Positions 32,595-43,985 of a stretch of 64,000 bases of DNA are shown here, one piece after another. Every line of letters begins with the position of its first letter. The first letter of the stretch is position 1. The translations under genes and the position numbers were made by a program. Source of the DNA: Prorocentrum cordatum (lineage: Eukaryota > Sar > Dinophyceae > Prorocentrales > Prorocentraceae). The notes under the pieces were generated by a model. It did no database searches. It saw only the letters and a program-made list of their open reading frames with translations, and had not been told where the DNA came from. Location: the NCBI GenBank assembly GCA_963575745.1, contig CAUYUJ010014562.1, forward strand, positions 88,842 to 152,841, given 5' to 3'.

Positions 32595-33350
32595 CCCCAC
32601 CACTCTCCTTTCCATCACTGCCTTTCTCTCTGGGGCACCCCTGTAGGCCCTCCTTCGGCCACGCAGGGTGGACAGCGGAGCGTCTGTGAGGGAGCCTCGT
32701 GGCCTTGCGCCCGCACCGCCGACGTCGCCGTCCTGACGTGTCCGCCCCGCACCTTCCCCCCAGAGAGGTGCGCTGGGAAGCAGAAGGGCTGAGTCGCCTC
32801 GTACCCAGCCATCCGGCGTCTCGATCTTTCTCGAGACACGGGCCCCCGACCTCTCGACGGCTTCCCCGGCACCCGTTTTTCACCCGAACGCGCGTTTTTG
32901 GACGGCCCCGGGGCCCGGTAAGGGCCCCGAGAGGCCCAGCACTACGAGACACCTCTGTCCCGCGCGCACCGCTCAGGGCCAAGACGAGACGCAGTGCACT
33001 ACCCAGACATCCAGCGTCTCGAAAAAATCGGGACGGACGTTTCTCGTATTCTTCCGCCTCGCCGAGCTCTGACCGGGCCTCGGGGCCGTCCAAAAACGCG
33101 CGCCCATGGGGTGAAAAACCGGTGCCGGGGAAGTGGTCAAGAGCCCTTCTGCGTCCTGGCGCAGCTCTGGGGGGATGGGGGAGCGGACACGTTAGGACGG
33201 CGATGTCGGCGGTGCGGGCGCAAGGCCACGAGGCTCCCTCACAGACGCTCCGCTGTCCACCCTGCGTGGCCGAAGGAGGGCCTATAGGGGTGCCCCAGAG
33301 AGAGAAAGAGAGAGAGAGAGACAATTAGTGATGGAAAGAGGAGTGGTGGG
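32595..33350. repeat. Large inverted repeat (arms ~300 bp)
   Basis: The left arm (from about 32595) carries CTCTGGGGCACCCCTGTAGG, ACAGCGGAGCGTCTGTGAGG, CCGCACCGCCGACGTCGCCG; the right arm (to about 33350) carries the reverse complements, for example CCTATAGGGGTGCCCCAGAG. The match extends inward through GCAGAAGGGCT and ACCCGTTTTTCACCC. A third, direct-orientation partial copy with GAGGTCGGGGGCCCGTGTCT lies at about 33360-33530. Confidence 0.7.
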
Positions 33351-33567
33351 GCAAGAGGGGCAAAATCGAGACGCCGGATGTCTCGGGAGGTGCTTCATAG
33401 TTTGGGGCCTCTCGGGGCCCTGACCTGGCCTCGGGACCGTCAAAACACGGCCGGGGGTGGAGAACTTATCCTGGGGGTCCCGGGGAAGTGGTCGAGAGGT
33501 CGGGGGCCCGTGTCTCGAAAAGATCGAGCCGTTCTTTTGACGGTCCTGAGGCCACACATTTGTTGTT

Positions 33568-34330
33568 TCAAAAAATTTGCAGTTGTGAATGCCTGGGTGG
33601 TGCGTATCCTCTTCGGTGGAGCTTCCCCATGGGCCCAAAACGTGTGAGGGGTGTGCCGAAACGGGAGCGGTGGTGCCATGCGGGCGCTGCCACTGGGGCC
33701 TTAGGTGCAGCTCCCTATGGGGCCACGAAACGTGTGAGGGCTGTGCCGAAACGTGCGCGGTGGTGCCATGCGGGCGCTGCCGGGGCCTTAGGTGGAGCTC
33801 CTCATGAGGCCTGAAACGTGTGCGGGGTGTGCCGGAGTGGTGCCATGTGGGCGCTGCCACTGGGCCCTTCGGTGGAGTTCCCTATGGGGCCCGAAAGGTG
33901 TGAGGGGTGTGCCAAAGCGGGTGCGGAGGTGCTACGCGGGCGCTGCCTTTGGGGCCGTAGGTGCAGCTCCCTATGGGGCCGCGAAGCGTGTGAAGGGTGT
34001 ACCGAAACGTGCGCTGTTGTGCCATGCGGGCGCTGCCACTGGGGCCTTAAGTGGAGCTCCCTATGGGGCCACGAAGCGCGTGAGGGATATGCCAAAACGA
34101 GTGCGATGGTGCCATGCGGGCGCTGCCACTAAGGCCTCAGCTGGAGTTTTTATGCGGCCATACAACGTGTGAGTGGTGTGCCGAAATGGAGTGCGGAGGG
34201 CAGAGGCAGGGATGGCAGGAGGGGGGGAGGAGGAGGAGGAGGAGAGGAGGAAGGAACGAAGGAACGCGGGGCACTGTTTCTTCGAAGCGAGGACCCAACA
34301 GGATGGCTGGGAAACAACAACTCCTCTCGG
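33568..34330 (-). repeat. Composite dispersed element C, inverted
   Basis: Reverse-strand counterpart of elements A and B: TTGCAGTTGTGAATGCCTGG and ATCCTCTTCGGTGGAGCTTC at the low-coordinate end (the right arm), about seven units containing TGGTGCCATGCGGGCGCTGC and GCTCCCTATGGGGCCACGAA, then TTCTTCGAAGCGAGGACCCA with ACAGGATGGCTGGG at the high end (the left arm). Confidence 0.75.
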
Positions 34331-34507
34331 CCTTGCTTGGTTAAGTAGTCCTCTTGTGTGCTGTTGTCCGATCACAACGAAAATCAACAACAATGTGAGC
34401 AGCTCCTCTGATCCGCAAACCGCGGGCAATATGAATATCCAGATCCACTGCGTTTTGGATTTTCTTGGAAGGGGTACCGCAAGGCCGAGGCTTGTCCCAG
34501 TACCCTT

Positions 34508-34540
34508 CAGTCGGGCAGGAGGAATCTTCAAAAATGCCTC
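34508..34540. mobile_element. Left-end fragment of the hAT-like MITE family
   Basis: CAGTCGGGCAGGAGGAATCT then TCAAAAAT resembles the family's left end with the middle of the TIR missing. It lies 130 bases upstream of a complete copy. Confidence 0.4.
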
Positions 34541-34671
34541 CCGCCTCGCGAGATAGAGCGACACGCTCTCTCAGCTCGCAAAAGGTGCACAGTCAAGGAC
34601 GTTTTTTTTTCTCGGATGGTGTGCCGCGCCGCCAGCTCTGGCCTGCCATGCCTCGGGGCAGCGCGCTGACC

Positions 34672-34836
34672 TCAAGTCGGGCGTGCCCCTCTACAGAAGG
34701 AGTATCCCAAAACAGTCACAACATAGTCGCGGGATGACTTCTGACCATTGGTAACGACTGATGTTTCATAGGTTGTTTGACTGCTTCAGACATTGTTCCT
34801 CGAACATCCGCCTGTGGGATGCCACGCCCGACCTGA
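34672..34836. mobile_element. hAT-like MITE, copy 6 (exact 8-bp TSD cgctgacc)
   Basis: 165 bp from TCAAGTCGGGCGTGCCCCTC to CCACGCCCGACCTGA. The exact direct repeat cgctgacc lies at 34664-34671 and 34837-34844. Interior hairpin-forming ATAGTCGCGGGATGACTTCT. Confidence 0.85.
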
Positions 34837-34844
34837 CGCTGACC

Positions 34845-35621
34845 AGGCTCGGGCCCACACGCGTCCACGTCCCGAGCTGTTTTTCCTACCTCCCACCTCG
34901 CGGGGCAGGGCCACACGCCATCCGCGTGCAGGGCACGGCAGGTCGCCGGGCGCCGCTGGGCCACGCGCGGCAGAAGTTTCGGACAGCAGCGTGGCGCAGC
35001 GGCCGTCGCCGCGACATGCCAGCAACATAGTCTGACGGTGGCCACTCTGGTTGTGATAATCTTGGCGTAGGGTACCTCGTTTCTTGTGCGCATCGGTTCT
35101 GCAGCGCACCCACGTCGTCGCCTAAGACTTGCTCGAGGCACAGAGGTGAGAAACACAGAAGGATGTGCATGGGGGCGTGGCTAGGAGCTCCTGGACCAGC
35201 AGCGTGAGCAGCTGAAGGCGCTAATGCAGGGCTGGGTTGACCTCTCTGCGAGGAGGGGGATGATGTTGAATGTGGTGTCAAGCGGCATGCCAAAGCTCGG
35301 TGAGCTTGCCACTGCGTTGGAGGCGAATTGGATTGTGGCTCCCAGTGTCTGAGTTAGACTTCGGCTTAATCGAGCATGTTCAAGTCCCTGCTACCCGCAC
35401 TGGGCTAAACTCCCGCGCCGCATGGTCATCCAGCTAGCGGTTCCATGCGTTGCTGAGGTGGGCACCTTCTGGAAAAGCTTGCATCCAACCAAAGCCCCGT
35501 GTTTCTTTGCCAGAGGCTCCCATGTTTGATGGCAGCAGGTATCACAACATCAGCGTCTCTGCTCGGGCCGCACACGCCCAGGATTTACCTGCATACGTTG
35601 CGCATACCATGTCATTCCCAC
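34845..35621. other. No supported gene
   Basis: Mixed-composition sequence. The minus-strand and plus-strand frames around 34790-35290 overlap and none carries a recognisable domain. No repeat of note. Confidence 0.3.
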
Positions 35622-35629
35622 CTCTAACA

Positions 35630-35786
35630 TTGAGTCAGGCCTGTCCCTCTACAGGGGGACTTGTCAAGAATAGTGAAAAATAGTCAGGGGACGATTTTCG
35701 GACTATCCTTCATCATTTGGGAAGATTTTTGAGCGTACTGAGTTTTTCTTCCAAAATCCGCCTGCAGAGGGACACGCCCGACCTAA
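35630..35786. mobile_element. hAT-like MITE, copy 7
   Basis: 157 bp from TTGAGTCAGGCCTGTCCCTC to GGACACGCCCGACCTAA. Flanks ctctaaca and cattaaca agree at 6 of 8. The interior has AATAGTCAGGGGACGATTTT then CGGACTATCC, the conserved internal inverted repeat. Confidence 0.75.
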
Positions 35787-35869
35787 CATTAACAATCGAC
35801 TGGCCGTCGGTCCATCCCGCCACCGTGCATGGGTCGTGGGTCAGCGGCGTGCTGGATGCCTCTCGAGGC

Positions 35870-36250
35870 ACCACGGAATGCCTCTCGGGGGCCTCTCTTG
35901 TGGGGCCTCTGCTGGGGCCCTTTCGGGGCGCCTCGGGGGTCCCCTCGGGCGCCTTTTGGGCGCCAGGCTCGGGGTCTTGGCAACCATCTTGGGGGAAAGG
36001 CTCCCAGTGTCCCTTCGCGCTCCCCCTTTTTCGCTTCTTCTTGCCTCCCCTTGGGGGGTCTTCAGTGGCCGTCTTGGGGGCCTCTGGGGTCGTCTTGGGG
36101 CCCTCGTGGGCCATCGTGAGAGCCTCTTGGGCCGTCTTGGGGCGGTCTTGGGGCGATCTTGTAAGGGTCTCTTGGGCCGTCTTGGAGGCCTGAAGCTCGA
36201 AGGCGCGAGTGCGCAAGATCTGGGGAGCCCTCCTGAGGCGTCCTGGATGC
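35870..36250. repeat. Degenerate CTCTTGGGCCGTCTTGG repeat
   Basis: Units such as GGGGCCTCTGGGGTCGTCTT and GCCTCTTGGGCCGTCTTGGG repeat at irregular 12- to 30-base steps. Same family as 6965-7120, opposite orientation. Confidence 0.65.
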
Positions 36251-36419
36251 CTCTTGGTCGGTGTGCCTAGCGGCATGGTGGCGGAAGCTAAGTGTCGTGT
36301 GCGTCACCGTAAGTTTATAGCACCCTACGAGGTTGCCTCGCCCATGTCCACATTGCACTGCACTGCGCTGCCTCAGATTACGCACGTAGCAACAAGCATT
36401 GTCTTTGTTTACGCTACCT

Positions 36420-37570
36420 TGCTCTCCCAAACCTGACCTGACCTTGCCTGGCCCACTTCAGCCACACCGAGCCTAACCCATCCTAACCCTTACTCCAGCG
36501 CTCTCTAGTCCATCCCACTCTTGCTAGCCCAGTGCAGTCCCTGATATTCGTCCCCAAACAGTGGTTCAACCCGGTGGAGGGGGGCAGCGTGATTGAGATG
36601 CGCTTCGCCAAGTGATGATCTCGCGCAGCTTCGCTTCGCACGCGCGACTCGAACCGAAACCGAAGTCCGATGTCCGAGGGGGGCATCGTGGCACTCCCTT
36701 TCAATTCGGCACTCGCCATACATGAAAGTGGTCCTCAGGGAAGTGCGCCCGGGGCCCCGGGGTTTTGGAGTGTCCCCCTCAGGACAAGCCAGTTCTTCAT
36801 CCTGAGTCGTTGTTTGAGGGCTCTGGGACCTATGGAAGGCCCGGGGTCCCTGAACATTGACAGAAACACCCTGGAAAGGAAGCGTTTGCTCCACGCGAAG
36901 GTATACCCCCCAGCTTCGAAGGTGGGGCAATCGCGAAGACGTGCCACACAGCCCCCGGCAGCCTGGAGGCTCCAGCGGGGATTCCCTGGAACCGCCCGCT
37001 GCAGTCTAGAATGTCGTGTTGGTGAGGGGGAGTGGTACCGAGGATGGGTAAAGTAGCAGTTTATTTTGACTCGAATTTTATTTGTTTGGGGCGGTTTCGC
37101 AGGCAATATCCGGTCATCGGCGATAGTTTTGGGTTGCGCCAGAGCGGAGTTTCGATAGGCAGCTCCAAGCGTGCCACCAAGTGCAGCGTTGATGCTGCTT
37201 GTTCTTTTCTGTCCACCCGCACATCTTGCACAGCGAATATTCACGAAGACGGAGTCCCTTACCCAAAGAGTCGGGGATCCTTCTTGCTCCTACACCCCTT
37301 GCTCCCCCATCTCTTTCTGGGTTCGTGTGTGATCTCAACATCGGGTAGGGTGGGGGTGTCCGTGGGGCTGCGTTCTGGTCTGGGCGGCAACTGTTTCTGC
37401 ACGAAGCAAACCTTCGGCTGCCTTACCATGGGTACCAGGTATTGTTCAGAATGGCTACGGTGTCGAACGCATGCGTACTCAGGTCAGGGAGAGGGTGCCC
37501 GAGCGGTCTTACTCTGTCCCTGCTCGCGTTCGTCTGTCCCTGCTCGCGTTCGTCCGTCTTGGGGTCGTCT
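36420..37570. other. No supported gene
   Basis: Begins with a CCTAACCC/CTTGCCTGGCCC-like stretch (36425-36490) that is not a telomere repeat. The remaining sequence has several mid-length frames without recognisable domains. Confidence 0.3.
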
Positions 37571-37574
37571 CTCA

Positions 37575-37715
37575 GGCGGCCACTCTGGGAGGCCACACTG
37601 GGAGGCCACACTGGGGGGCCACACTGGGGGGCCACGCTGGGAGGCCACGCTGGGAGGCCACGCTGGGAGGCCACGCTGGAGGCCACGCTGGAAGGCCACG
37701 CTGGGGGCCACGCTG
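37575..37715. repeat. 15-bp tandem repeat GGGAGGCCACGCTGG
   Basis: About nine units of GGGAGGCCACACTGG / GGGAGGCCACGCTGG / GGGGGCCACGCTGG. 15 bases keeps frame, so all frames stay open through it. Confidence 0.85.
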
Positions 37716-37719
37716 GATA

Positions 37720-38620
37720 GCTTGGAGGGCTCACCGAAGAGGGGCTGTGTGTCTGTAGCGGTTTCAGTTCAAATCCTGCTAAGAGCGAGCGCGCCGTGTC
37801 TTCTAAGAGCGCCGCCAAGCACCCTTTCTCTTGTCCGCAGCTGCGGGGGATTATGTAAATTGTACTCTACACATAGCTATGGTAGTGATCCAAGCACTAC
37901 GAGCTTAGAACGTTGTCGTTGTCCGAGGTCGATGGGGTTCTGCCGTGCAGCATGCTCACATCAAAACGTCTCCTCCATGTGTTTGTGAGTTTGCGAAATC
38001 ACGCTCAGTTGATATACTCGGACGCAGTGCCATCTTCGGTCGCACCAATACCTCTGGAGTAGCAAGTGATGGTACTTTGAATACTTTGGAGATGCAGCAG
38101 CACTGCAGTGGGCAGCGCTGTTCTGCAACATCTGGGAGAAGCCCGAGGCAAGTAGTGGTGCAGCAGGTTCAGATGGTGGCGCTCAGGCGCGCAAGCAGTT
38201 GGCAATAGCGTGGACAGTAGAGGCGATGGAATACATCGCATTGAAGTTAAGACAGCAGTGATATGTCAGTTTCTGTCAAATACCAGGATCCAGCCTATGT
38301 GGCCATGAAGTCCGCCAGCGGCATAGAGCATGTCCCGAGCAGCTTCCGCTTCTTGGTTGCTGCGTTGGCCCCTGTCTCGAATGTGGCTGGGCCGCGGCAG
38401 CGCGCGCACAATTCGCAGGCTCTCGCCCAGTTGCTCGCCCGCTTCGCCACGACGGAACACGTTCGAGCCTAAGCGATTCTAAAGTCAGTCGTCTATTTGT
38501 GACCATCGCGCATCAAAAAGAGCTCGAGTGCACCGCGGCTTCCTTTTTCGCACGAGGCCTCGCAGCATTGGATGTCCACAGCCCCGACGCCTCCAGGATG
38601 CTTCGAGATCGAGGGCCGGC
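37720..38620. other. No supported gene
   Basis: More balanced base composition than its neighbours and no simple repeats. Frames of 60-90 codons appear on both strands (for example 38263-38472) without recognisable domains. Confidence 0.3.
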
Positions 38621-38624
38621 AGTT

Positions 38625-38775
38625 TTAAGCCGGGCCTGTCCCTCTACAGGCGGACTATTGAAAAACAGGCAACAATTTGTCTGGGGACGATTTGCTTTAC
38701 AATCTTTATTTGTTCTTGAATACCTTTGGATATTGTTTTCCAAAATCCGCCTGCAGGGGAACGCGCCCGACTCGA
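38625..38775. mobile_element. hAT-like MITE, copy 8
   Basis: 151 bp from TTAAGCCGGGCCTGTCCCTC to GGGGAACGCGCCCGACTCGA. Interior TTTGTCTGGGGACGATTTGC. Flanks agree at only 5 of 8, suggesting an older insertion. Confidence 0.7.
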
Positions 38776-38909
38776 CGGTGGCTGCTGGCCCCTCGGTGGC
38801 GTGCGCGGTCCACGTCTCCGAGGGCGACCCCCCCCCTCCCTGGGGGGCCCGCCTCCTCTGCCTGTTGCCGTGCGCGCGGATCTGGGTCGGCGGCGAGCGA
38901 GGGGAGGGG

Positions 38910-39118
38910 GGAAGTGAGGAGGAGGAGGAGGAGGGGGAGGAGGAGGAGGAGGAGGAGGAGGGGGAGGGGAGAGGAGGGGAGGGGGGGGGGGGGGGGGGGA
39001 TGGGGGTGGGAGGGAGAGGAGGGGGGAGGGGAGGGGGAGGGAGAGGAGGGGGGGAGGGGGAGGAGGGGGAGGGGGAGGGGGGGGGGGAGGAGAGGAGGAG
39101 GAGGAGGAGGAGGAGGAC
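38910..39118. repeat. (GGA)n and G-run tract
   Basis: GGA repeats with long G runs (for example around 38979-39000). It leads directly into the CTTCTCAGAAG palindrome cluster. Confidence 0.9.
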
Positions 39119-39270
39119 TTCTCAGAAGGCGGTGGGACTTCTCAGAAGGCATCGTGCCTTCTGAGAAGTGCTCTGCGTCTTCGGAGGGGGCTCGATTAGG
39201 ACAGCCTCTTAGAAGGCGAGGGCTCTTCCGAGCCTTCTGAGAAGGCCCGCCGCTTCTCACTTCCCCCCCC
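39115..39270. repeat. Palindromic CTTCTGAGAAG repeat cluster, copy 2
   Basis: Four or more CTTCTCAGAAGGC/CTTCTGAGAAG motifs plus the decayed TCTTAGAAGGCG, ending CGCTTCTCACTTCCCC as in copy 1 at 1-75. A weaker variant (GCCTTCTAAGAAGCAGCCTC) is at about 52348-52390. Confidence 0.7.
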
Positions 39271-39889
39271 CCCGGCGCGACGCCGACTCCTCATCGGTGA
39301 AGGAAGCGCAAGGAGTCAGGCTGATAAAGTTCAAGGAGCTGGCCAGCGATAGCCCCGTTCGGAAGAACAAATACGCTACCCAGGAACCCCACATACTTAT
39401 AGTATGTCCGGTGTGATGATAGATGGCATGAAACATGCGAGAATGATGCTGGTGGCCGCTGCCCCGCCGATACCGTTGGCGACGCCGATCAGGAGGAGAG
39501 GAGGTCACTGGGGGCTCATTTCCAGGGCGGCGACAGGCGCTTCGGTCACGCAGGACACGGAACGCGATCTTCGTAGCAAAGCTTCCGCCAACGCCCAATT
39601 CGCAAACATCAGAGAATCCTTTCGACGGAGAGTCTCCGCAAGCGCTCTTCTATGGAGAATCTCTCAGCGGGGGCCGCGCCCCGTGCGCGTGCTTATGGCA
39701 GACTCTGTCAGCGAGATCGCGGAGCGCTATGGCCTGATTGTAAGCGGGCTTAACGGTGTCTCCGCGCCCACGCATGTCCAGGTCTTCGCTCCGGATTCCC
39801 TGATGATATCCGGATCACCTCGATCCTGGCTTGCATCAGCGTCTCCCACGTGTGGTTGTTGTCCAGGGCTTGGACCGAGGTCTGCAACG

Positions 39890-40660
39890 CATACCGCCCC
39901 CACCCCCAGCGCACCCCCTGTGGCGTCGAGGAAATGCCACGCGTGCCACGCCCTGCGAGCCTGCAGCGCATAGCGCCCACACGCCCCAGCGCACCCCCTT
40001 GGCGCCGAGGAAAAGCCACGCCTGCAACGCCCTGCGAGCCTGCAACTCGTAGCGCCCCCACCCCCAGCACACCCTCTGTGGCGTCCAGGAAATGCCACGC
40101 CCTGCAAACCTGCAGCGCATACCGCCGCCCCCAAGGCACCCCCTGTGGCGTCGAGGAAATGCCACGCCTGCCACGCCCTGCGAGCCTGCAACGCGTAGCG
40201 CCCCCACCCCCAGCACACCCTCTGTGGCGTCCTGGGAATGCCACGCCCTGCGAGCCTGCAGCGCAGTGCGCCCCCGCCCCCAAGGCACTCTCTTTGGCGT
40301 CGAGGCAATGCCACGCCTGCCACGCCCTGCGAGCCTGCAGCGCATAGCGCCCCCACCCCCAGCGCACCCCCTGCTGGCGTCCAGGAAATGCCACGCCCTG
40401 CAAACCTGCAGCGCAGACCGCCCCCCCCCCAGCGCACCCCCTGTGGCGTCGAGGAAATGCCACGCCTGCAACGCCCTGCGAGCCTGCAGCGCATACCGCC
40501 CCCACCCCCAGCACACCCCTTGTGGCGTCCAGGAAATGCCACGCGTGCCACGCCCTGCGAGCCTGCAACGCATAGCGCCCCCACCCCCAGCGCACCCCCT
40601 GTGGCGCCGAGGAAATGCCACGCCTGCCACGCCACGCCTGTCACGCCCTGCGAATATTGC
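39890..40660. repeat. ~75-bp minisatellite array
   Basis: About nine to ten units with GCGCACCCCCTGTGGCGTCG, AGGAAATGCCACGCCTGCCA, CGCCCTGCGAGCCTGCAGCG and CATAGCGCCCCCACCCCCA. Unit landmarks near 39955, 40034, 40109, 40181, 40250, 40329, 40400, 40478 and 40558. The long open frames on both strands here (up to ~390 codons) merely repeat with the unit. Confidence 0.85.
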
Positions 40661-41214
40661 GCGTATGTGTTGTGTGGTGTGCGTGTCGTGTGTATGATGC
40701 GTGTGCGGCTGTATTTGGGCGTGTGTCTCATGTGGATGCACAGAATGCGGTGCACACATCTTGGGTATATGATGCAGTGAACACGCCAGGTGTGCACGAT
40801 CTTTGTATGTTGTGTGTGTGGCTTTATGTAGACGCGTTTGTGCCAGCGAGAAGGAGAAGGACATGGGGGAGATGAAGAGACGCGGGTGCGACGCGGCAAA
40901 GAAGAACACCATAACCCCACGACACATGTGGGGAACTGAAAACTCCATCTTCGTAAGTGCTGCGCAATTTCAGAGCTTTGCTCTCAAACCCTGCGAAAGT
41001 TGTAAGCCCCGAGCGTTGCTCAAACAATTCAAAGAACGTCTCTCTATCATCGAGGGTCGAGGGTGCAACTTCCCGCCGTCCTCCCCCTCTCCCCCGCATT
41101 CGCCGCGGATTTGGGGGCACTCGCTCCCGTGCCAGCACCGCGTCCGTCCGTCTGTAGCCTCCGAGGCGGTTGTCCCCCGCCTGTCCTGTGGCAGCGCAGG
41201 AAGGGGCACCTCTC

Positions 41215-41274
41215 CTCCTCCTCCTCCTCCTCCTCCTCCTCCTCCTCCTCCTCCTCCTCCTCCTCCTCCTCCTT
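41215..41274. repeat. (TCC)n microsatellite
   Basis: Sixty bases of nearly pure TCC immediately upstream of a possible exon, where it could serve as an extended polypyrimidine tract. Confidence 0.9.
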
Positions 41275-41281
41275 GGTGGAG

Positions 41282-41358
41282 CTCTGCGACTTGTTGGCGG
41301 AGAGGGAGTTCCAGTTGGCTCGATGCGAAGGCCTTGCGGCCTCAGGCCTTCTTCCAAG
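41282..41358 (+). CDS. Possible short exon (LCDLLAEREFQLARCEG)
   Basis: Lies between a (TCC)n polypyrimidine run with an AG at 41280-41281 and a consensus-like donor, CCAAG then GTGAGT (41359-41364). The frame encodes LCDLLAEREFQLARCEGLAA followed by SGLLP, a helical, charged peptide. Family unknown. The quality of the donor and the codon sense argue for it; its small size and the lack of a neighbouring exon argue against. Confidence 0.3.
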
Positions 41359-41439
41359 GTGAGTAGAGGTCCGCGGGGAGTCAGAACCAGCGACGTGGAG
41401 GATGCTCGGCACCTGGGAGCCCCAAGCGGAGATCGAGGA

Positions 41440-41700
41440 CGCGCAGATGATGGAATTGGCGCCCTGCCGAACACTCAGGAGGGGCTCGGGGAGACACGTC
41501 AGAGCGGGCCCCGAGTTCGGGCGGAGCCAGGCAGCTCGCGGCCCGAGCGGCAGGGTCAGGAGCGCCGTGACGAAGATGGAGCTGTCGCACTGCCGCACAC
41601 TCAGGAGGGGCTCGGGGAGGCACGCCAGAGCGGGCCCCGAGTTCGGGCGGAGCCATGGTGCTCGCGGCCCGAGCGGCAGGGCCAGGAGCACAGTGGCGCC
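41440..41700. repeat. Two-unit ~127-bp tandem duplication
   Basis: Units from about 41446 and 41573 share CACTCAGGAGGGGCTCGGGG, AGAGCGGGCCCCGAGTTCGG and CTCGCGGCCCGAGCGGCAGG. Both strands are open. A minus-strand frame just downstream (41601-42119) has natural-looking composition (VAMATSLFNSIPLEFASNEC) but leads into a TCC tract, so it is not called. Confidence 0.6.
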
Positions 41701-42034
41701 GGCGCGGCGTCCACGTGCTCAGGAGAGGCTTCCTGCAGCGGGCCCATGAGGGCGGAGGGCACAAGTGGTGTTTCCTGGCGAAGTAAACAGGAAGAGCCAC
41801 CCCGCCCCCCACCAGCGGCTGCGCACGAGGCGAGAGGCCCCAGACGCCCAGATGGGCATTCGTTCGAGGCGAACTCCAGGGGGATGGAGTTAAAGAGGCT
41901 CGTCGCCATGGCGACGGGGAGCTCGAGGGCGAGGCGTTCGACGTCGTGAGGCCCCTCGACGAGGTCGCGCCCCTCATCTGATGAGGGGGCTGGGCGGGCG
42001 CCCGACCCTCGACCTTCGAGGCCCGCGATATCGA

Positions 42035-42660
42035 TATCCTCCTCCTCCTCCTCCTCCTCCTCCTCCTCCTCCTCCTCCCCCTCCTCCTTCTCCTCCTCCT
42101 CCTCCTCGCCCCTTCTCACCCTCCCCTCCCCCCCCCGCGCTCGCCGCCTGACCGCCTGACTTGTGCCAATGCGGGAAGGGACTCCTCCTCCTCCTTCCCC
42201 TGCTCCTCCTCCATCTCGTCCTCCCCCTCCTCCTCCTCCTCCTCCTCCTCCTTCTCCTCCTCCTCCTCCTCCTCCTCCTCCTCCTCCTCCTCCTCCTCCT
42301 CCTCCTCCTCCTCCTCCTCCTCCTCCCTCCTCGCACCTCCCTCCCCCCCCCCCCTTGCTCGCCGACGATTGGGGGGCGCTTCGCTCCCCTTGAGGCGACT
42401 GAACTCCTCCTCCTCCTCCTCCTCCTCCTCCTCCTCCTCATCATCATCATCATCGTCATCATCATCACCATCATCATCATCCTCATCGTCATCCTCATCC
42501 TCCTCATCCTCCTCCTCCTCCTCCTCCTCCTCCTCCTCCTCCTCCTCCTCCTCCTCCTCCCTCCTCCTCCTCCTCCTCCTCCTCCTCCTCTCCTCCTCCT
42601 CCTCCTCCTCCTCCTCCTTGTCCTCCTCCTCCTCCTCCTCCCCCTCCACCTCGCCCTTTC
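42035..42660. repeat. (TCC)n/(ATC)n compound microsatellite cluster
   Basis: TCC tracts at about 42037-42112, 42185-42335 and 42405-42440, ATC at 42438-42485, then TCC to 42645. Short GC-rich spacers separate them. Confidence 0.95.
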
Positions 42661-42799
42661 TCACTCTTCGCTCGCCGCCAACTGGGAGGCGCTCGCTCCC
42701 GCGCCCGAAACGCGCCCGTCCTTCCGTGGCCTCCTGGGCGTCCGCCCGCCGCTTGACATTGTGCCTGGAGGGCGCGACTCCTCGTCATCGACGTCCTCG

Positions 42800-42922
42800 C
42801 CACGGGGGCAGGGGAGGGGGAGGGAGGAGGGGGGAGGAGGAGGAGGAGGAGGGGAGGAGGGGGGAGGAGGAGGAGGAGGAGGAGGAGGAGGAGGAGGAGG
42901 AGGAGGAGGAGGAGGAGGAGGT
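42800..42922. repeat. (GGA)n tract
   Basis: GGA repeats with G4-G5 interruptions. It is the complement-type tract to the TCC cluster just upstream, so 42.0-42.9 kb could form a large imperfect inverted repeat. Confidence 0.9.
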
Positions 42923-43777
42923 GTCCGTGCTTGTTTTTGAAATGCGGCTCGGCGCCGATGGCTTACGAGCGGCACCATCGAAAACGCTCCCCACTGGTGA
43001 CGGGTAACCCCAAGTCTCCGTCTCTGGCCCTCTGAGTTCGGGCGCATCGAAGCGTTGCAGTACCACCCTCCTCCCCCCCTCCTCCCTCATCGTTCCTCCC
43101 TTCTCTTCTGCGCCCTCCTCTCTTCTCCCGCCCTCGCTCCTTATATCGCCGCCCCCTGCACACCTCCTTTCGAGGAGCGCACACCTGGATCAAGGCACGT
43201 GGATTAGCGGCGGGCCCCGCTTCCGCAGAGTATCGGCGCGCTCGATCGCCGGATCAGGTGGCGCTGGCCCCATGTTTCGGGGTACCTTCTCCGATCCGTG
43301 AATTGGGTGCCCACGCGCCAGATCCGCGCACCCGTAATCCACGTCGACATGCGTTTGTGTTTTGTTATCCGGCTGGCTTGGCCAACGCGGCGATGAAGCA
43401 GCAAGGGGCCGCCAACGAGACTACCACCGAATCTGGTCGATGAGGGGCGCTAGTGCGCCCAGTGCGAAAACGGTGGCATGCACGACCATGCAGCGCTCAC
43501 CAGGGCCTGCGGTGGCCCTCGGGTCCTCGGGGACCTTCGGAGGCCCTCGAGCCCTCGCGCCGCGGAGGCCCCTCCAGAGGGCCCTGTGGGGGACCTTCGG
43601 CGGAGGCCTGCCGGAGGCGCAAGGAAGAGAGAGCGCCTGTGCTCACAGCGTGCGCGGAGAAGCACACAGCGTATTGTCTGCGGCTGCGGCCTCGCGCGCG
43701 GCGGCGAGGCGGAGCAGCAGACGCACAGTCACAGACAGAGGCACGTGAGGGGCTGGTCATCCAACTTCCATGGGTAG

Positions 43778-43985
43778 GAGAGAGGAGGAGGAGGAGGAGG
43801 AGGAGGAGGAGGAGGAGAGAGGAGGAGGGGAGGAGGGAGGAGGAGGAGGAGGGAGGAGGGAGGAGGAGGATAGGAGGAGGAGGAGGAGGAGGAGGAGAGG
43901 GAGGAGGAGGAGGAGGAAGGAGGAGAGGAGGAGGAGGTAGGAGGAGGAGGAGGAGGAGGAGGAGGAGGAGGAGGAGGAGGAGAGA
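43778..43985. repeat. (GGA)n tract
   Basis: GGA repeats with GAGAGGAGG variants, about 200 bases. Confidence 0.9.

Noticed and set aside
36425-36490. Telomere-like CCTAACCC sequence
   Set aside because: Only scattered, irregular matches; no run of a telomeric heptamer.
39727-40948. Two ~370-397-codon minus-strand frames
   Set aside because: They are the ~75-bp minisatellite read through; repeats in the protein equal the DNA unit and other frames are open too.
41601-42119. Minus-strand protein with natural composition
   Set aside because: It reads out of a TCC tract, overlaps a tandem duplication, and has no recognised domain or splice sites.
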